Below are positions 8,477 to 18,939 of a DNA stretch of 64,000 nt, in pieces (the first letter of the stretch is position 1; each line of letters starts with the position of its first letter). This stretch comes from an uncultured Psychrobacter sp. (GTDB taxonomy: Bacteria > Pseudomonadota > Gammaproteobacteria > Pseudomonadales > Moraxellaceae), in NCBI RefSeq assembly GCF_947495825.1, contig NZ_CANMAH010000006.1, positions 1-64,000 of the forward strand, read 5' to 3'. The notes under the pieces are model-generated. The model made no database searches, was not told the origin of the DNA, and worked only from the letters and a program-made list of their open reading frames with translations. Position numbers and translations under genes: made by a program.

Positions 8477-11149
8477 TTAGCTAAGTTGTGACTCAATCCA
8501 CGCTGGTAGAGCTTTGATGATTAAACCTGTGTTATCAGCTTTGGGTGCGCCGCCTTGTGCATAATCAGGCTTACCACCGCCTTTACCTCCTAACTCACTA
8601 GCAAGATGACGAACGATGTCACCAGCTTTAATACGAGCAGTGACTGACTTGGCTACACTGGCCGCCAACGCTAGTTGACCATCTTTATCACCCACTAAGA
8701 CGATCACGCTGTCTGGTAGTTTGGACTTGATGTCATCCATTAAAGGGCGAATCGACTTGCCGTCAATACCCTCAACAGTACTAATCAATACTGGTGTACC
8801 TGCAATCGTCTGCACATCGTCTAATAAGCTCGCTGCTTGAGCACTGGCCATTTTTTGTTGTAGACGCTCTAGTTGTTTTTCTAAGTCGCGCTGTTTGTCT
8901 GCCATGGTCTGTACACGCTGAGCTACTTCAGGACGTTTGACCTTGAGCTGAGATGCTAAAGTGCTCAGCTGTTGATCATTTTGCTGGATATATTTTATCG
9001 CGCCCATGCCAGTAACAGCTTCAATCCGGCGAATACCTGCAGCAATACCAGACTCACTAATAATTTTGAAGGCACCGATATCACCGGTACGCTGTACATG
9101 AATGCCGCCGCACAGCTCAATAGAGAAGGGCTGACGCTGTCCGTCAACGACACTTTCAGTGCCCATTGTTAAGACCCGAACGTCACTGCCATACTTTTCA
9201 CCAAATAGCGCTACTGCGCCTTTTTGCATGGCTTCATCGATGGACATATTCTCGATACAAGCAGGCACGTTAGCTTGTATTTGTTCATTAACTAAGCGTT
9301 CTACGCGCATGATTTCAGCGCTGCTGACGGGCTTGTCATAAGCAAAGTCAAAACGTAGCACATCACTTGATACCAGTGAGCCTTTTTGTATAACTTCATC
9401 GCCCAACACTACTTTTAATGCTGCATGCAATAGGTGAGTGGCAGAATGGTTTTTGGCACTAGCGGCACGAACATCAGAAAGTACTTGTGCGTCCGCCGTT
9501 TGCTGCACACTGACGCGGCCCATATTTACGACACCGTAGTGAATGATAGCTTGTCCAGACTTTTTAGTATCTTGTACTTCAAACACGCCTGTTGTTGTAC
9601 GAATCTCACCAAGCTCGCCAACTTGTCCGCCACCTTCAGCATAAAACGGTGTGCGATCAATGATGACGACACCTTCTGCTCCTTCATCTAAATGTTCAGT
9701 AGACTTACCGTCTTGGTATAAAGCAATAACATTGACGTTGTTTTCTTCTAGTTGCTCATAACCTATAAATTCAGTAGGGCTTTCAACTTGAATAACACTG
9801 CTATAATCAACGTCGAACTTGCCAGCATCGCGTGCACGCGTGCGCTGTGCTTGCATATGCTCATCGAACTCAGCTTCATCGATCACAATACCACGCTCTC
9901 GAGTGATGTCAGCAGTCAAATCAAGCGGGAAACCATAAGTGTCATAAAGCTTGAAAGCGGCTTCACCAGAGAGGATATCACCGTCTTGTAAGTCGGTAAG
10001 TTCGCTGGCAAGCAAACGTAAACCTTGCGCTAGTGTCTTGGCAAATTGAGTTTCTTCTTTTTTGATGGCATTTTCAATCATGCTCTGCTTGTCTTTTAGT
10101 TCAGGGTAGGCCGCTCCCATTTCAGCCACAAGCGGCGCAACCATCTTAAAGAAAAACTCATTCTCTGCACCAAGCTTATTACCATGGCGGACAGCGCGGC
10201 GAATGACACGGCGTAACACATAACCGCGCCCTTCATTACTTGGCAGGACACCATCAGCAATCAAAAAAGCAACCGCACGAATGTGATCAGCAATCACTTT
10301 AAGCGATGACTGCTGCTCATTTTGGATATCTAAAATATCAGCAGCGGCATCCATCAAGTGAGTGAATAAATCAATCTCGTAGTTGCTATGGACGTTTTGC
10401 ATAATTGCGCTAATACGCTCAAGCCCCATACCAGTATCGACACTAGGCGCAGGCAATGGCAGCATGGTGCCATCTTTTTGACGATTAAACTGCATAAATA
10501 CGCAGTTCCAAATCTCAATGTAGCGGTCGCCATCTTCTTCAGGGGTCCCAGGTAAGCCGCCTTCAATCTCAGGACCATGATCGTAAAAGACCTCAGTACA
10601 AGGACCACAAGGACCGGTATCACCCATCGTCCAAAAGTTATCAGACGCGTAAGGTGCGCCTTTATTATCACCGATGCGAATGATACGATCGCTAGGAATA
10701 CCAATATCTTTATTCCAGATATCAAAGGCTTCATCATCGGTTTCATAAATGGTCACGTACAAGCGATCCTTGTCTATCCCAAGCCATTCATCAGATGTCA
10801 AAAACTCCCAAATATAAGCAATGCCTGCTTGCTTGAAGTAATCACCAAATGAAAAGTTACCTAGCATCTCAAAAAACGTATGATGGCGTGCCGTATAGCC
10901 AACATTGTCCAGATCATTGTGTTTGCCGCCTGCGCGTACACATTTTTGTGAAGATACAGCACGTGTATAGTCACGTGGTTCCATGCCCAAAAACGTCTCC
11001 TTAAACTGATTCATACCGGCATTGGTAAATAGCAGTGTGGGATCATTATGCGGGATGAGACTTGATGAAGACACAACGGTATGCTGCTTGCTCACAAAAA
11101 AATCTAGAAAAGCTTGACGAATATCGGCTGAGCGAAATGGCTGACTCAC
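8477..11149 (-). CDS. alaS: Alanyl-tRNA synthetase
   Basis: The enzyme charges tRNA-Ala in the cytoplasm. The 890-residue length is typical. The N-terminal class II catalytic domain carries NDPTLLFTNAGMNQFK and VRAGGKHNDLDNVG. The editing domain carries the zinc/site motifs HSATHLLHA and CGGIH, and the C-terminal C-Ala domain ends with GGKGGGKPDYAQGG. The start codon is GTG, with AAGGAG 5 bases upstream. It precedes lysC and csrA on the same strand, the usual gammaproteobacterial order, but with a 294-base gap to lysC. Confidence 0.98.
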   Translation of the reverse strand: MSQPFRSADIRQAFLDFFVSKQHTVVSSSSLIPHNDPTLLFTNAGMNQFKETFLGMEPRDYTRAVSSQKCVRAGGKHNDLDNVGYTARHHTFFEMLGNFSFGDYFKQAGIAYIWEFLTSDEWLGIDKDRLYVTIYETDDEAFDIWNKDIGIPSDRIIRIGDNKGAPYASDNFWTMGDTGPCGPCTEVFYDHGPEIEGGLPGTPEEDGDRYIEIWNCVFMQFNRQKDGTMLPLPAPSVDTGMGLERISAIMQNVHSNYEIDLFTHLMDAAADILDIQNEQQSSLKVIADHIRAVAFLIADGVLPSNEGRGYVLRRVIRRAVRHGNKLGAENEFFFKMVAPLVAEMGAAYPELKDKQSMIENAIKKEETQFAKTLAQGLRLLASELTDLQDGDILSGEAAFKLYDTYGFPLDLTADITRERGIVIDEAEFDEHMQAQRTRARDAGKFDVDYSSVIQVESPTEFIGYEQLEENNVNVIALYQDGKSTEHLDEGAEGVVIIDRTPFYAEGGGQVGELGEIRTTTGVFEVQDTKKSGQAIIHYGVVNMGRVSVQQTADAQVLSDVRAASAKNHSATHLLHAALKVVLGDEVIQKGSLVSSDVLRFDFAYDKPVSSAEIMRVERLVNEQIQANVPACIENMSIDEAMQKGAVALFGEKYGSDVRVLTMGTESVVDGQRQPFSIELCGGIHVQRTGDIGAFKIISESGIAAGIRRIEAVTGMGAIKYIQQNDQQLSTLASQLKVKRPEVAQRVQTMADKQRDLEKQLERLQQKMASAQAASLLDDVQTIAGTPVLISTVEGIDGKSIRPLMDDIKSKLPDSVIVLVGDKDGQLALAASVAKSVTARIKAGDIVRHLASELGGKGGGKPDYAQGGAPKADNTGLIIKALPAWIESQLS

Positions 11150-11327
11150 AGCGGCTCCTTACTGACGAATAGAGATAAATAAAAAGGACAAAATAAAGAA
11201 AATAATTTTGCAAGCGATTTTAGCACAAACACATAAGGTGTGTTGAAGATTCACAAATAGACGCTTAGTAAACACCAGTCAAACCTATATGTAGCTTTTA
11301 TAAGTATTAAGAGGTTCAGACTTAACA

Positions 11328-13007
11328 CTACTTAGTCAAAATCGCAGCATCCGTTTCGTCAAGTTGATTCTGAATTAGAGGATCAGATTCGATTATTTTT
11401 ACAGGCAGATAGCGCAATTGTAACTTGATAGGTAGGTAATTAGGAAAGTTATCTGCCATATCTTGAGTGATAACCGCTTCAATCTTTTGTACATCAGAGG
11501 AGGTCGGACTGTTTTCGCCACGAATGACAGCACGTACAGTCTGATAGCCATCAACTTTCACAAATTGCGTGTTGGTTAATACGTTACCTTTATCCATAAA
11601 ATGGCTGTTAATAGCGTCTTTGACGTTATTTTCAAAGGCTTGCTGTTTGGCGCTAACGTTTAAGTTGATGGTCAAATAAATACCCAAGCCGACCAATAGT
11701 AATAAAGCGATGGCATTACGGCGAAAAAACGTCAAATAGGTGCTTGATTTGTAGTCATCATCGACCAAACGACGAAAGCCCAAAAACCAAAGCACCATCG
11801 CATTCGTAAACTGAATGGCAATAATGTTGGTCAAAGCGAGCAGGGCTGCACCAAAACCTAACGTGGTCTCTCCATTGGCAAATAAGATACCACTTGCTGC
11901 AAGGGGTGGTACAAGAGCAGTTGCAACCGCGACACCAACCACTGCGACAGACAGATGCGGTGAGACCATTGCATAAGCACCAGCAGTACCGCCAGCGAGA
12001 GCAATCATTAAGTCCATTGAAGTCGGCTGGGTGCGCGAGAGAATTTCAGAGGAAAGTGGTTGACCTTGATGTATATAGCCAACAATAAAGCCTACCAAAA
12101 TAACTAAAGAGACGCCAGCTATAACGGTAAACAGCGTCCTGCGCAGTAGCGGCATGCGATAGTCAATAATAGCCAATGCAGTACCAGTAATAGGCCCTAA
12201 CACCATAGCCACCAACATTGCGCCGATAACAACAGCCGCTGAATTGGTTATCAATCCATAACTGGCAATGATAGCGGAGAGAGTATTCATTATAAAATAC
12301 ATTTTGCTAGGTAACGCATTGGCCTCAATAGTGAGACGCACTTTTGGATAGTCTACCTTTTGATTGCTAAATTGCTCCGCTATAAATTGCTTATAAGACT
12401 CAAGTTTTTCTTCTTTTTCTTCTTTGACTTCATCGACTTTGTCATCGTCTGTTAGATGGTCTTCTGTGTCAGTATGGCTCTTTTTGTCTTCATCTTCGCC
12501 TGTATGTGAGTCAACATCGCTATCAACGCCATCGTTCAACGCTGAATTTAGCGCAGGTGGTGATGAGTTGTTATTGGGTTCTGCTGGTATTGTAGGAGAC
12601 GTTTGAGACGAAGAAGTCTCTTCTGTTTTATTAGTAAGGTGTCCGTTATTATCTTTATCATCAGCTTGTGCTGTCGCAGTCGCTGTTTCAGGTGAGACGT
12701 TTTCGACAGAGGCGATGACGACATCTGGGCTGGGCGACGTCATGGTTATTTCAGGATCGGGATGTTTAGCTTCTGCTTTTATTTTACCTAAAGGTTGCCT
12801 ATCATCTTTAACCAAATTATCGCTGTCCAATGGATATGGCTGTTTGGTCTTGGTAGCTTCGGTACTGTTTTTTTCGGTACTGTCTTTAAAGTCAGATACG
12901 TTCTTTTTTGACGGCGAAGGTTCAGAGGAGTCATTGATTGATGATGTCATGGCATTATGGCTTTGCAAGTCAGATAAGGAAGGACTGCTATTGTAATGAT
13001 AAAACAT
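11328..13007 (-). CDS. DUF389-family membrane protein with long low-complexity N-terminus
   Basis: The C-terminal two thirds (from about residue 215) is a DUF389 integral membrane protein with about six hydrophobic segments and the typical pieces MNTLSAIIASYGLI, VVIGAMLVAMVLGPITG and MVSPHLSVAVVGVAVATALVPP. The first 200 or so residues are Ser/Thr/Asp/Glu/Lys-rich, with no predicted structure and no recognisable domain; they should be cytoplasmic. DUF389 function is unknown. The start at 13007 has no good ribosome site; the ATG at residue 20 (12950) is an alternative and has none either. No operon partner is evident. Confidence 0.75.
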   Translation of the reverse strand: MFYHYNSSPSLSDLQSHNAMTSSINDSSEPSPSKKNVSDFKDSTEKNSTEATKTKQPYPLDSDNLVKDDRQPLGKIKAEAKHPDPEITMTSPSPDVVIASVENVSPETATATAQADDKDNNGHLTNKTEETSSSQTSPTIPAEPNNNSSPPALNSALNDGVDSDVDSHTGEDEDKKSHTDTEDHLTDDDKVDEVKEEKEEKLESYKQFIAEQFSNQKVDYPKVRLTIEANALPSKMYFIMNTLSAIIASYGLITNSAAVVIGAMLVAMVLGPITGTALAIIDYRMPLLRRTLFTVIAGVSLVILVGFIVGYIHQGQPLSSEILSRTQPTSMDLMIALAGGTAGAYAMVSPHLSVAVVGVAVATALVPPLAASGILFANGETTLGFGAALLALTNIIAIQFTNAMVLWFLGFRRLVDDDYKSSTYLTFFRRNAIALLLLVGLGIYLTINLNVSAKQQAFENNVKDAINSHFMDKGNVLTNTQFVKVDGYQTVRAVIRGENSPTSSDVQKIEAVITQDMADNFPNYLPIKLQLRYLPVKIIESDPLIQNQLDETDAAILTK

Positions 13008-13298
13008 GAAGAGCGTAGCAGTTTTTTGACAACAGTTACTATTTTAAAAAACATCAGATGACTAATGTTATAGGTAATTTATAGGCAATGTTGATAAGAA
13101 TGGTACTGAGAATTGATGCATACAATAAGAAGGGGAGGTATAGATTTTATAGACCGACAAATAATCCCTTATAGTAACATGGTTTTATAGGTAAGTCAGC
13201 CGATATGTATGCTCTACGAGTACATGTTAAAAGCTTACTATTAGTGTGGATTTAACGTATAAAGGAGATATACCCACACAAACTATGAGGATTAGGTT

Positions 13299-13511
13299 AT
13301 GAACTGGACACTATTTTCTATGATCTACTCAATGACGGCAACAGTTACCATCGGCGTACTTATGATTGCAGCATTGGTGTCAGGATTCAATGAAATACCG
13401 CATATCAAAATTGCTGTAGCCATTGGTATCTTAATCTCAGTGCCAGTCGCATTATTCTTCACCAAAAAGATAAGTAGTATCACAGGCAATGAGACAGGTT
13501 ATAAAGCTTAA
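13299..13511 (+). CDS. Small two-helix membrane protein
   Basis: This 70-residue protein has two predicted membrane helices (about 7-29 and 36-54) with a short loop between and a polar C-terminus. A GAGG-type ribosome site lies just upstream and an intrinsic terminator lies just downstream, so it appears to be a real single-gene unit. I do not recognise a family. It is divergent from the DUF389 gene, 291 bases away. Confidence 0.65.
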   Translation: MNWTLFSMIYSMTATVTIGVLMIAALVSGFNEIPHIKIAVAIGILISVPVALFFTKKISSITGNETGYKA

Positions 13512-13551
13512 AAGGTCGTGACTACCAACTATGTTGCTGGTTTATACAATA

Positions 13552-13580
13552 AAAAAGACCTTTAAGATAAAGGTCTTTTT
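13552..13580. terminator. Bidirectional intrinsic terminator
   Basis: A 13-bp stem (AAAAAGACCTTTA with TAAAGGTCTTTTT) with a 3-base loop lies between the small membrane protein and the convergent L,D-transpeptidase. Confidence 0.88.
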
Positions 13581-13614
13581 AAAATATTAACTAAGCATAT
13601 TAACTAGTCGGCTC

Positions 13615-15033
13615 TTATTTAAGCTCAACTGTCGCGCCATTTTCGATATTGGCGTAAACTTCTAATACGTCCCAGTTGGTTAGACGTACACAACCCGCTG
13701 ATGCTTGGCGACTGATACCTTCAGGTTTGGGTGAACCGTGAATGCCATAAGAAGGCTTTGATAAACCCATCCAGACGACGCCAACAGGGTTATTTGGCCC
13801 TGGTGGTAACATATGTACTTTCTTATCGCTGCCTTCACCGACAGTGGCTTTATACCATGGCATCTTAACTCTATTAATGATCTTAAAGGTGCCTTGTGGC
13901 GAAGGAGTGGCAGCACTACCAATCGTCGTTGGATAAGTAGCAACCAGCTTATCACCATTATAAGCATATAGTGTTTTGCTCGCTTTATCGGCAACCACGC
14001 GATTGATACGCTCGTTGAGCGGCTTGCGTGTATTTAGTACAGTAATAGTTTCGCCCGCTTGATAGTTTTTATTTTTATTCAACTTATCAAGATAGCGTAT
14101 GTCCATATGGAAGCGCTCGGCAAGCATCTCTTTAATATCTTGATAATATAACCCTTTTACTTTTGACTTTGCTTCTGAGCCTGAAGGCGTGGTCAAAAAG
14201 TTGGTTTTGATATCATCATCAGTCAACGTGTAAGTGACTAGAACAGGCTTATTGGCAGGAATATTTTTAGTTAGCGCATCCCACGTTTTTTGATCCATCG
14301 TGCCAGTCGCTGGCAAACCTTTCATCGTTTGAAAGTTGATTAACGCCTTTTTACTATTCATGCCCCAACCGCCATCGATTGGACCAGGAGAAGCGTGGTT
14401 CCAGTCAAGCAATGCTTGCATCTTAATAGTCATCGCTGAATTGACTTTCATGTTCGGCGACCATGTAGCGTTATTTACTTGCTTAGCATAGTTTGACAAG
14501 TTGAGCGTGGTATATCTTTTACCATCTTTGTCTTCGATGTTTTTGATCGCAGGATCATTATTGAAGTCTAGACTCTTTTCGTACTGAGGCATCTCAAAAG
14601 TTGAAGGATCTGTTGCATCCATAGATGAGATATCGCTCGGAGCTGCTACCGCCTGACCTTCACTAATATCATCGGTACGATCAGATTGCTCGTCCTTACG
14701 TGTCAGCTCGGCTGCGCTCATGTTGTCCGCAGCGACTGGCTCGCTTGTTGATTGTGCTTTATTTTTTTGTTTAGTGTCGATCAGATCACTCATGCTATCA
14801 GTAGTCTGAGGCTGGATGTTCGGCGTAGCAACTGAGTTATTTTTATCAATTGAAGTGCTACGACTCTCTTGTACATCAAGACTTGCTAGTACAGCAATGT
14901 CAGGTAATTTGTCAGCTGTGCGTACTGGCATCGTGCGCGTATCATTATTGGTAGCAGCAAGAGCATTGAGACTCATACCAGCGCTAATAACAGCGATAGA
15001 CATAGAGGTAATAAGAGGTTTTATTTTCATCAT
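13615..15033 (-). CDS. Periplasmic L,D-transpeptidase (YkuD family) with peptidoglycan-binding domain
   Basis: The protein is predicted to form 3-3 cross-links in peptidoglycan or attach proteins to it. A Sec signal peptide (about 1-27, ending LNALAA) is followed by a Ser/Asp-rich linker to about 150. A PG_binding_1-like domain follows (MQALLDWNHASPGPIDGGWG, ALINFQTMKGLPATG), then a LysM-like stretch (LAERFHMDIRYLDKLN) and the YkuD catalytic domain. The catalytic signature HGSPKPEGISRQASAGC puts the His at 432 and the Cys at 448, followed by VRL. The 472 residues are longer than ErfK/YbiS types because of the linker. No partner gene is adjacent. Confidence 0.9.
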   Translation of the reverse strand: MMKIKPLITSMSIAVISAGMSLNALAATNNDTRTMPVRTADKLPDIAVLASLDVQESRSTSIDKNNSVATPNIQPQTTDSMSDLIDTKQKNKAQSTSEPVAADNMSAAELTRKDEQSDRTDDISEGQAVAAPSDISSMDATDPSTFEMPQYEKSLDFNNDPAIKNIEDKDGKRYTTLNLSNYAKQVNNATWSPNMKVNSAMTIKMQALLDWNHASPGPIDGGWGMNSKKALINFQTMKGLPATGTMDQKTWDALTKNIPANKPVLVTYTLTDDDIKTNFLTTPSGSEAKSKVKGLYYQDIKEMLAERFHMDIRYLDKLNKNKNYQAGETITVLNTRKPLNERINRVVADKASKTLYAYNGDKLVATYPTTIGSAATPSPQGTFKIINRVKMPWYKATVGEGSDKKVHMLPPGPNNPVGVVWMGLSKPSYGIHGSPKPEGISRQASAGCVRLTNWDVLEVYANIENGATVELK

Positions 15034-15462
15034 ATTTGACCATAGTAGGTTATTACAATGGAGCTATTATGCGCACAATTAAGATTCTAAGCAAACTTTT
15101 GATACATCTTTTTGTGCCTGTAGAGTGCTAAGCGTCAACAGCTGACGTATGACATACAATATAGTTATATTTGGCTGATATTTTAGCTGGCATGTTGCTC
15201 AAACTGTTTGACCAGTAAGTTTTAAGTAATATTGTTGTCCCATAAAAAAATCTTAAAAAATGAAAAAATGCTGATTAGTTATTAAATAATCCTTAATTAA
15301 TGCGTTTACTATAAATAGCTGTAAACTCTTATTTTGAGGTTTTATTAAAGTAAGGTTTATAGTCATTGGCGCTATACGGTGTTTACGTCTATAATGCATG
15401 CACAGCGTTTTATTTAATCCACTATCATGTGACTAATGAGCATGTAATCAACAAGGTGCGAT
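15034..15462. other. Divergent intergenic region
   Basis: This 429-base AT-rich gap lies between the transpeptidase and prmB. It holds a small inverted repeat (CGTCA-5-TGACG, 15133-15147) and should contain two divergent promoters; I can support nothing more specific. Confidence 0.5.
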
Positions 15463-16647
15463 ATGTCAGAACACCAGACTATGAGTGCAGAAGAATTTCA
15501 AAATCAGTATTCTAACGATCAAGAGTCTCAAGATTTTGAGCAAGATCTACAAGATAGATTAGACACAGATGAGACGAGTCTAATCACTGAGGACAATCAG
15601 TTTGCAAACTTACATGGCGAGCTTGAAGAGGCGCGTGAACAGCTACTGAGCATACGTGATTTTATTCGTTTTTCAGTCACTCAGTTACGTAATTATGATG
15701 TAGTTGTGGCACAAGGTACTACTGACGAGTTTGCTGAAGCATCAGCGATAGTTTTGCATTCTTTGTCCTTGGATTGGGCAGCCAATGAGCAGATACTTGA
15801 TTGTCGTTTGACAACGTCAGAAAAGCAGCTGGTGCTAAGCTTACTAGAAGAGCGTATTGCCGAACGTAAACCGCTAAGCTACCTCATTAATCTGGCTTAT
15901 TTTTGTGATCTGCCTTTTTATGTCGATGAACGCGTTCTTATTCCGCGCTCGCCTATAGCGGAGTTGATTCGCCAGCAGTTTCATCCATACTTTGATGTCA
16001 ATGAGCTTGCCAAGCCACTAGGTGCCACCATCAACGGTCAACCAGCTGTGTTTTATGATCATGGGCTTGATATGAAGCAATTATCACAACCAGAGCGCAT
16101 TTTAGATCTATGCACTGGTTCTGGTTGTATTGCCATTGCACTTGCGACACGTTTCGTTGATGCCCTAGTCGATGCGGTCGATATTGATAATGGAGCGTTA
16201 GAGGTGGCGATGGTCAACGTTGATCATCATGATCTTGGTCATCAAGTCAACGTGATTGAATCAGATCTATTTGCGAAGATTCCAGCTGAAAACCAATATG
16301 AGCTTATTGTGACCAATCCTCCTTATGTTGATGCTGCTATCATGGCCGACTTGCCACCTGAGTTTTTGTATGAGCCTGAGCAAGCACTGGCTGCTGGACA
16401 AGATGGACTGGATTTGGTGCATCGTATTTTATTTGAAGCGCCAGAATATTTGAGTCCTGAAGGCTTGTTAGTGTGTGAAGTGGGTGATAGTGAGTGGGCG
16501 CTTAGACAAGCTTATCCAGACATTCAGTTTGATTGGCTAAAGTTTGCGCTCGGTGGTCATGGTATTTTTGCGATTACTTTTGATGAGCTGATGGCGCATC
16601 GTGAATTGTTCGCGCATTACGTACAGTTGTTAGATAACAGTCAGTAA
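15463..16647 (+). CDS. prmB: 50S ribosomal protein L3 glutamine methyltransferase PrmB
   Basis: PrmB N5-methylates a glutamine of ribosomal protein L3 using S-adenosylmethionine. The Rossmann methyltransferase domain has ILDLCTGSGCIAIALA for SAM binding and the catalytic NPPY motif at 285-288. PrmB rather than PrmC is chosen from the preceding VLIPRSPIAELI block and the adjacent aroC, a common gammaproteobacterial order. At 394 residues it exceeds the usual 310 or so: the first 70 residues are an acidic, Gln/Asp-rich extension. The start is supported by AAGGTG 5 bases upstream. aroC follows after 66 bases and is probably co-transcribed. Confidence 0.92.
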   Translation: MSEHQTMSAEEFQNQYSNDQESQDFEQDLQDRLDTDETSLITEDNQFANLHGELEEAREQLLSIRDFIRFSVTQLRNYDVVVAQGTTDEFAEASAIVLHSLSLDWAANEQILDCRLTTSEKQLVLSLLEERIAERKPLSYLINLAYFCDLPFYVDERVLIPRSPIAELIRQQFHPYFDVNELAKPLGATINGQPAVFYDHGLDMKQLSQPERILDLCTGSGCIAIALATRFVDALVDAVDIDNGALEVAMVNVDHHDLGHQVNVIESDLFAKIPAENQYELIVTNPPYVDAAIMADLPPEFLYEPEQALAAGQDGLDLVHRILFEAPEYLSPEGLLVCEVGDSEWALRQAYPDIQFDWLKFALGGHGIFAITFDELMAHRELFAHYVQLLDNSQ

Positions 16648-16713
16648 TAAGCCAGCGCTTTTGATCCATTAGTAAGTACATATAAACAGATTTTTATTGG
16701 TTTAGGGATAGAT

Positions 16714-17817
16714 ATGGCAGGTAATAGTATTGGTCAGGTTTTTACCGTCACCACTTGCGGTGAGTCGCATGGCGTAGGTTTGTTGGCTATCGTTGATGGC
16801 ATACCTCCAGGTTTAGCATTATCTGCAGAAGATTTACAGGTAGATTTAGACCGCCGCAAGCCAGGTACCTCTAAGTATTCAACCCAGCGCCGTGAGTCTG
16901 ATGAAGTTGAGATTATCTCTGGTGTATTTGAAGGTAGAACCACTGGTACCTCTATCGGTCTGCTGATTCGTAATACCAATCAAAAATCAAAAGACTATAG
17001 TGAGATTAAAGATACTTTTCGTCCAGGACATGCCGACTATACTTATAGTATGAAGTATGGCTTTCGCGACTATCGCGGCGGCGGTCGCTCGTCAGCCCGT
17101 GAGACGGCGATGCGGGTCGCTGCCGGTGCTATCGCTAAGAAATATTTGCAAGAGCGCTTGGGTGTACAAATTCATGGTCATGTAACTCAAATCGGTAATG
17201 AGTATAGTAACGTCACAGACCCTAGCCAAATCGATTGGGAGTTTGTAAATAGCAATCCGTTTTTCTGTGCCGATAAAGAAGCTATTGGTCGCTTTGAGAC
17301 ATTGATAGACAACCTACGCCGAGAAGGTACTAGCTGCGGCGCACGCTTAGAAGTTATTGCCAGTGGCGTACCAGTCGGACTTGGCGAACCCGTATTTGAT
17401 CGCTTAGACGCTGATATTGCCCATGCAATGATGAGCATCAATGCGGTAAAAGGGGTAGAGATTGGTGATGGTATGGCGGTAGCTGGACAGTTTGGGCATA
17501 GCTCTCGTGATGAGCTGACCCCAGATGGCTTCACTGCCAATCATGCTGGCGGTATCTTAGGTGGTATCTCGTCGGGTCAGAATATCAGCGTCAGTATCGC
17601 CCTTAAACCGACCTCTAGCATTACTACCCCTGGTAAGAGTATAAATACAGACGGTGAAGCAATCGATATGCTAACCAAAGGCCGTCATGATCCTTGCGTT
17701 GGAGTACGTGCCACACCTATCGCTGAGGCTATGCTAGCAATCGTCTTGCTCGATCATTATCTGCGCCATCGTGGTCAAAACGCAGATGTTAAACCGCCGG
17801 TAGAGTCGATTACTTAA
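16714..17817 (+). CDS. aroC: Chorismate synthase
   Basis: The enzyme converts 5-enolpyruvylshikimate-3-phosphate to chorismate, the last step of the shikimate pathway, using reduced FMN. Its 367 residues match the family. Signatures include [10 protein letters not shown] near the N-terminus, [26 protein letters not shown] and [10 protein letters not shown], with [17 protein letters not shown] near the end. It lies 66 bases after prmB and is followed by a terminator, so it likely ends that operon. Confidence 0.98.
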   Translation: MAGNSIGQVFTVTTCGESHGVGLLAIVDGIPPGLALSAEDLQVDLDRRKPGTSKYSTQRRESDEVEIISGVFEGRTTGTSIGLLIRNTNQKSKDYSEIKDTFRPGHADYTYSMKYGFRDYRGGGRSSARETAMRVAAGAIAKKYLQERLGVQIHGHVTQIGNEYSNVTDPSQIDWEFVNSNPFFCADKEAIGRFETLIDNLRREGTSCGARLEVIASGVPVGLGEPVFDRLDADIAHAMMSINAVKGVEIGDGMAVAGQFGHSSRDELTPDGFTANHAGGILGGISSGQNISVSIALKPTSSITTPGKSINTDGEAIDMLTKGRHDPCVGVRATPIAEAMLAIVLLDHYLRHRGQNADVKPPVESIT

Positions 17818-17837
17818 AACTGCATTCAAAGAGCTAT

Positions 17838-17893
17838 CAGCCTTTTGTTGATTCTAGTCTAATCTAATTAGAAACAACCAAAGGCTTTTTTTG
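17838..17893 (+). terminator. Intrinsic terminator after aroC
   Basis: A long imperfect stem (AGCCTTTTGTTG with CAACCAAAGGCT) is followed by a T-run, about 20 bases beyond the aroC stop. Confidence 0.75.
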
Positions 17894-17996
17894 TGGAAAA
17901 TTAAAAAATAAAGACCAAAACCGACTACAAAAACTAGTTCTATAGAAAGCATAAATTGTTTGTATCCATAATTTTATTCAAAGGAGCCTAAAGAAT

Positions 17997-18668
17997 ATGA
18001 GTAATTATTTAGATGCTGTCATTGTTGAGCATAACCCATCACAAAAAGAGATAGATAAAGCGGTTATCTGGTTACATGGCTTAGGTGCTAGTGGTCATGA
18101 TTTTGAGCCAGTGGTACCGCAGCTTGGGCTATCTGATGATATGGCAGTACGTTTTATTTTTCCGCATGCACCCAAGCGTCCAGTGACAGTAAACGGTGGC
18201 ATGGTGATGCCAGCATGGTATGATATTTTGGAGATGAGTCTTGAGCGTAAAGTCGATTTGGCTCAGATAGAGACCTCTTCTCAGCAAATCCATGATTTGA
18301 TTCGTCGTGAGATTGAACGTGGCATTAAACCTGAGCATATCGTTATCGCAGGATTTTCGCAGGGCGGGGCAGTGGCTTATCATGTCGCTCTTGGCTATCC
18401 AGAACGTTTGGCGGGACTAATGACCTTATCTACGTATCTAGCAACCAATGATAATATTGATTATAGTGCTGCTAATAAAGAGATACCGATATTAATCGAA
18501 CATGGCACTCATGACCCAGTTGTTCCTGTAATTTTGGGTCAGCAAGCACAGCAGTTGTTATCAGATAAAGGGTATGATGTTGAATATAATACCTATCCAA
18601 TGGCGCATCAGGTCTGTATGCCGCAAATTCAAAATATTGGTAAATGGCTAAACAAAGTGTTGGTATAA
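17997..18668 (+). CDS. Carboxylesterase of the phospholipase/carboxylesterase family
   Basis: This 223-residue alpha/beta hydrolase resembles Pseudomonas carboxylesterase II and acyl-protein thioesterases. The catalytic triad is visible: Ser121 in GFSQGG, Asp173 in HGTHDPVV and His204 in PMAHQV. The oxyanion region HGLGASGHDF lies at 27-36 and FPHAPKRPVTVNGG is typical of the family. No signal peptide is present, so it is cytoplasmic. AAGGAG lies 10 bases upstream of the start. The substrate is not determinable from sequence, but short-chain esters are usual. Confidence 0.9.
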   Translation: MSNYLDAVIVEHNPSQKEIDKAVIWLHGLGASGHDFEPVVPQLGLSDDMAVRFIFPHAPKRPVTVNGGMVMPAWYDILEMSLERKVDLAQIETSSQQIHDLIRREIERGIKPEHIVIAGFSQGGAVAYHVALGYPERLAGLMTLSTYLATNDNIDYSAANKEIPILIEHGTHDPVVPVILGQQAQQLLSDKGYDVEYNTYPMAHQVCMPQIQNIGKWLNKVLV

Positions 18669-18735
18669 AAAGCTATATTTAAATAAAGTAATAATAATAA
18701 AGTAACAATGCTAATTCCATAATCAACCTTATATT

Positions 18736-18763
18736 AACTCCATCCATAGTGATGGAGTTTTTT
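18736..18763 (+). terminator. Intrinsic terminator after the carboxylesterase
   Basis: A 9-bp stem (AACTCCATC with GATGGAGTT, 6-base loop) is followed by TTTTT. Confidence 0.85.
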
Positions 18764-18855
18764 ATATGTTCGTTAAAGTGCATCAAACTTATAACTTAGT
18801 AATTAACAGAATTTAACCTCATTTATGACTATTCTTTTGTCCAGTCACGTAAGAT

Positions 18856-18871
18856 ATATACTATAGTATAT
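18856..18871. promoter_or_regulatory. 16-bp perfect palindrome upstream of the YiiX-like gene
   Basis: ATATACTATAGTATAT is fully self-complementary and lies about 70 bases before the start at 18940. It could be an operator overlapping a promoter, but its AT-richness makes chance more likely than usual. Confidence 0.35.
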
Positions 18872-18939
18872 TTTTTGAACAACATTATCTGTGTTTTTAA
18901 TCTAAGACTAAATCTAGAAAGTGTTTCTGGAGGCTTAAG

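Noticed and set aside
10354..10746. 130-codon minus-strand frame inside alaS
   Set aside because: It is an out-of-frame shadow of the alaS catalytic domain with no sign of its own start signal.
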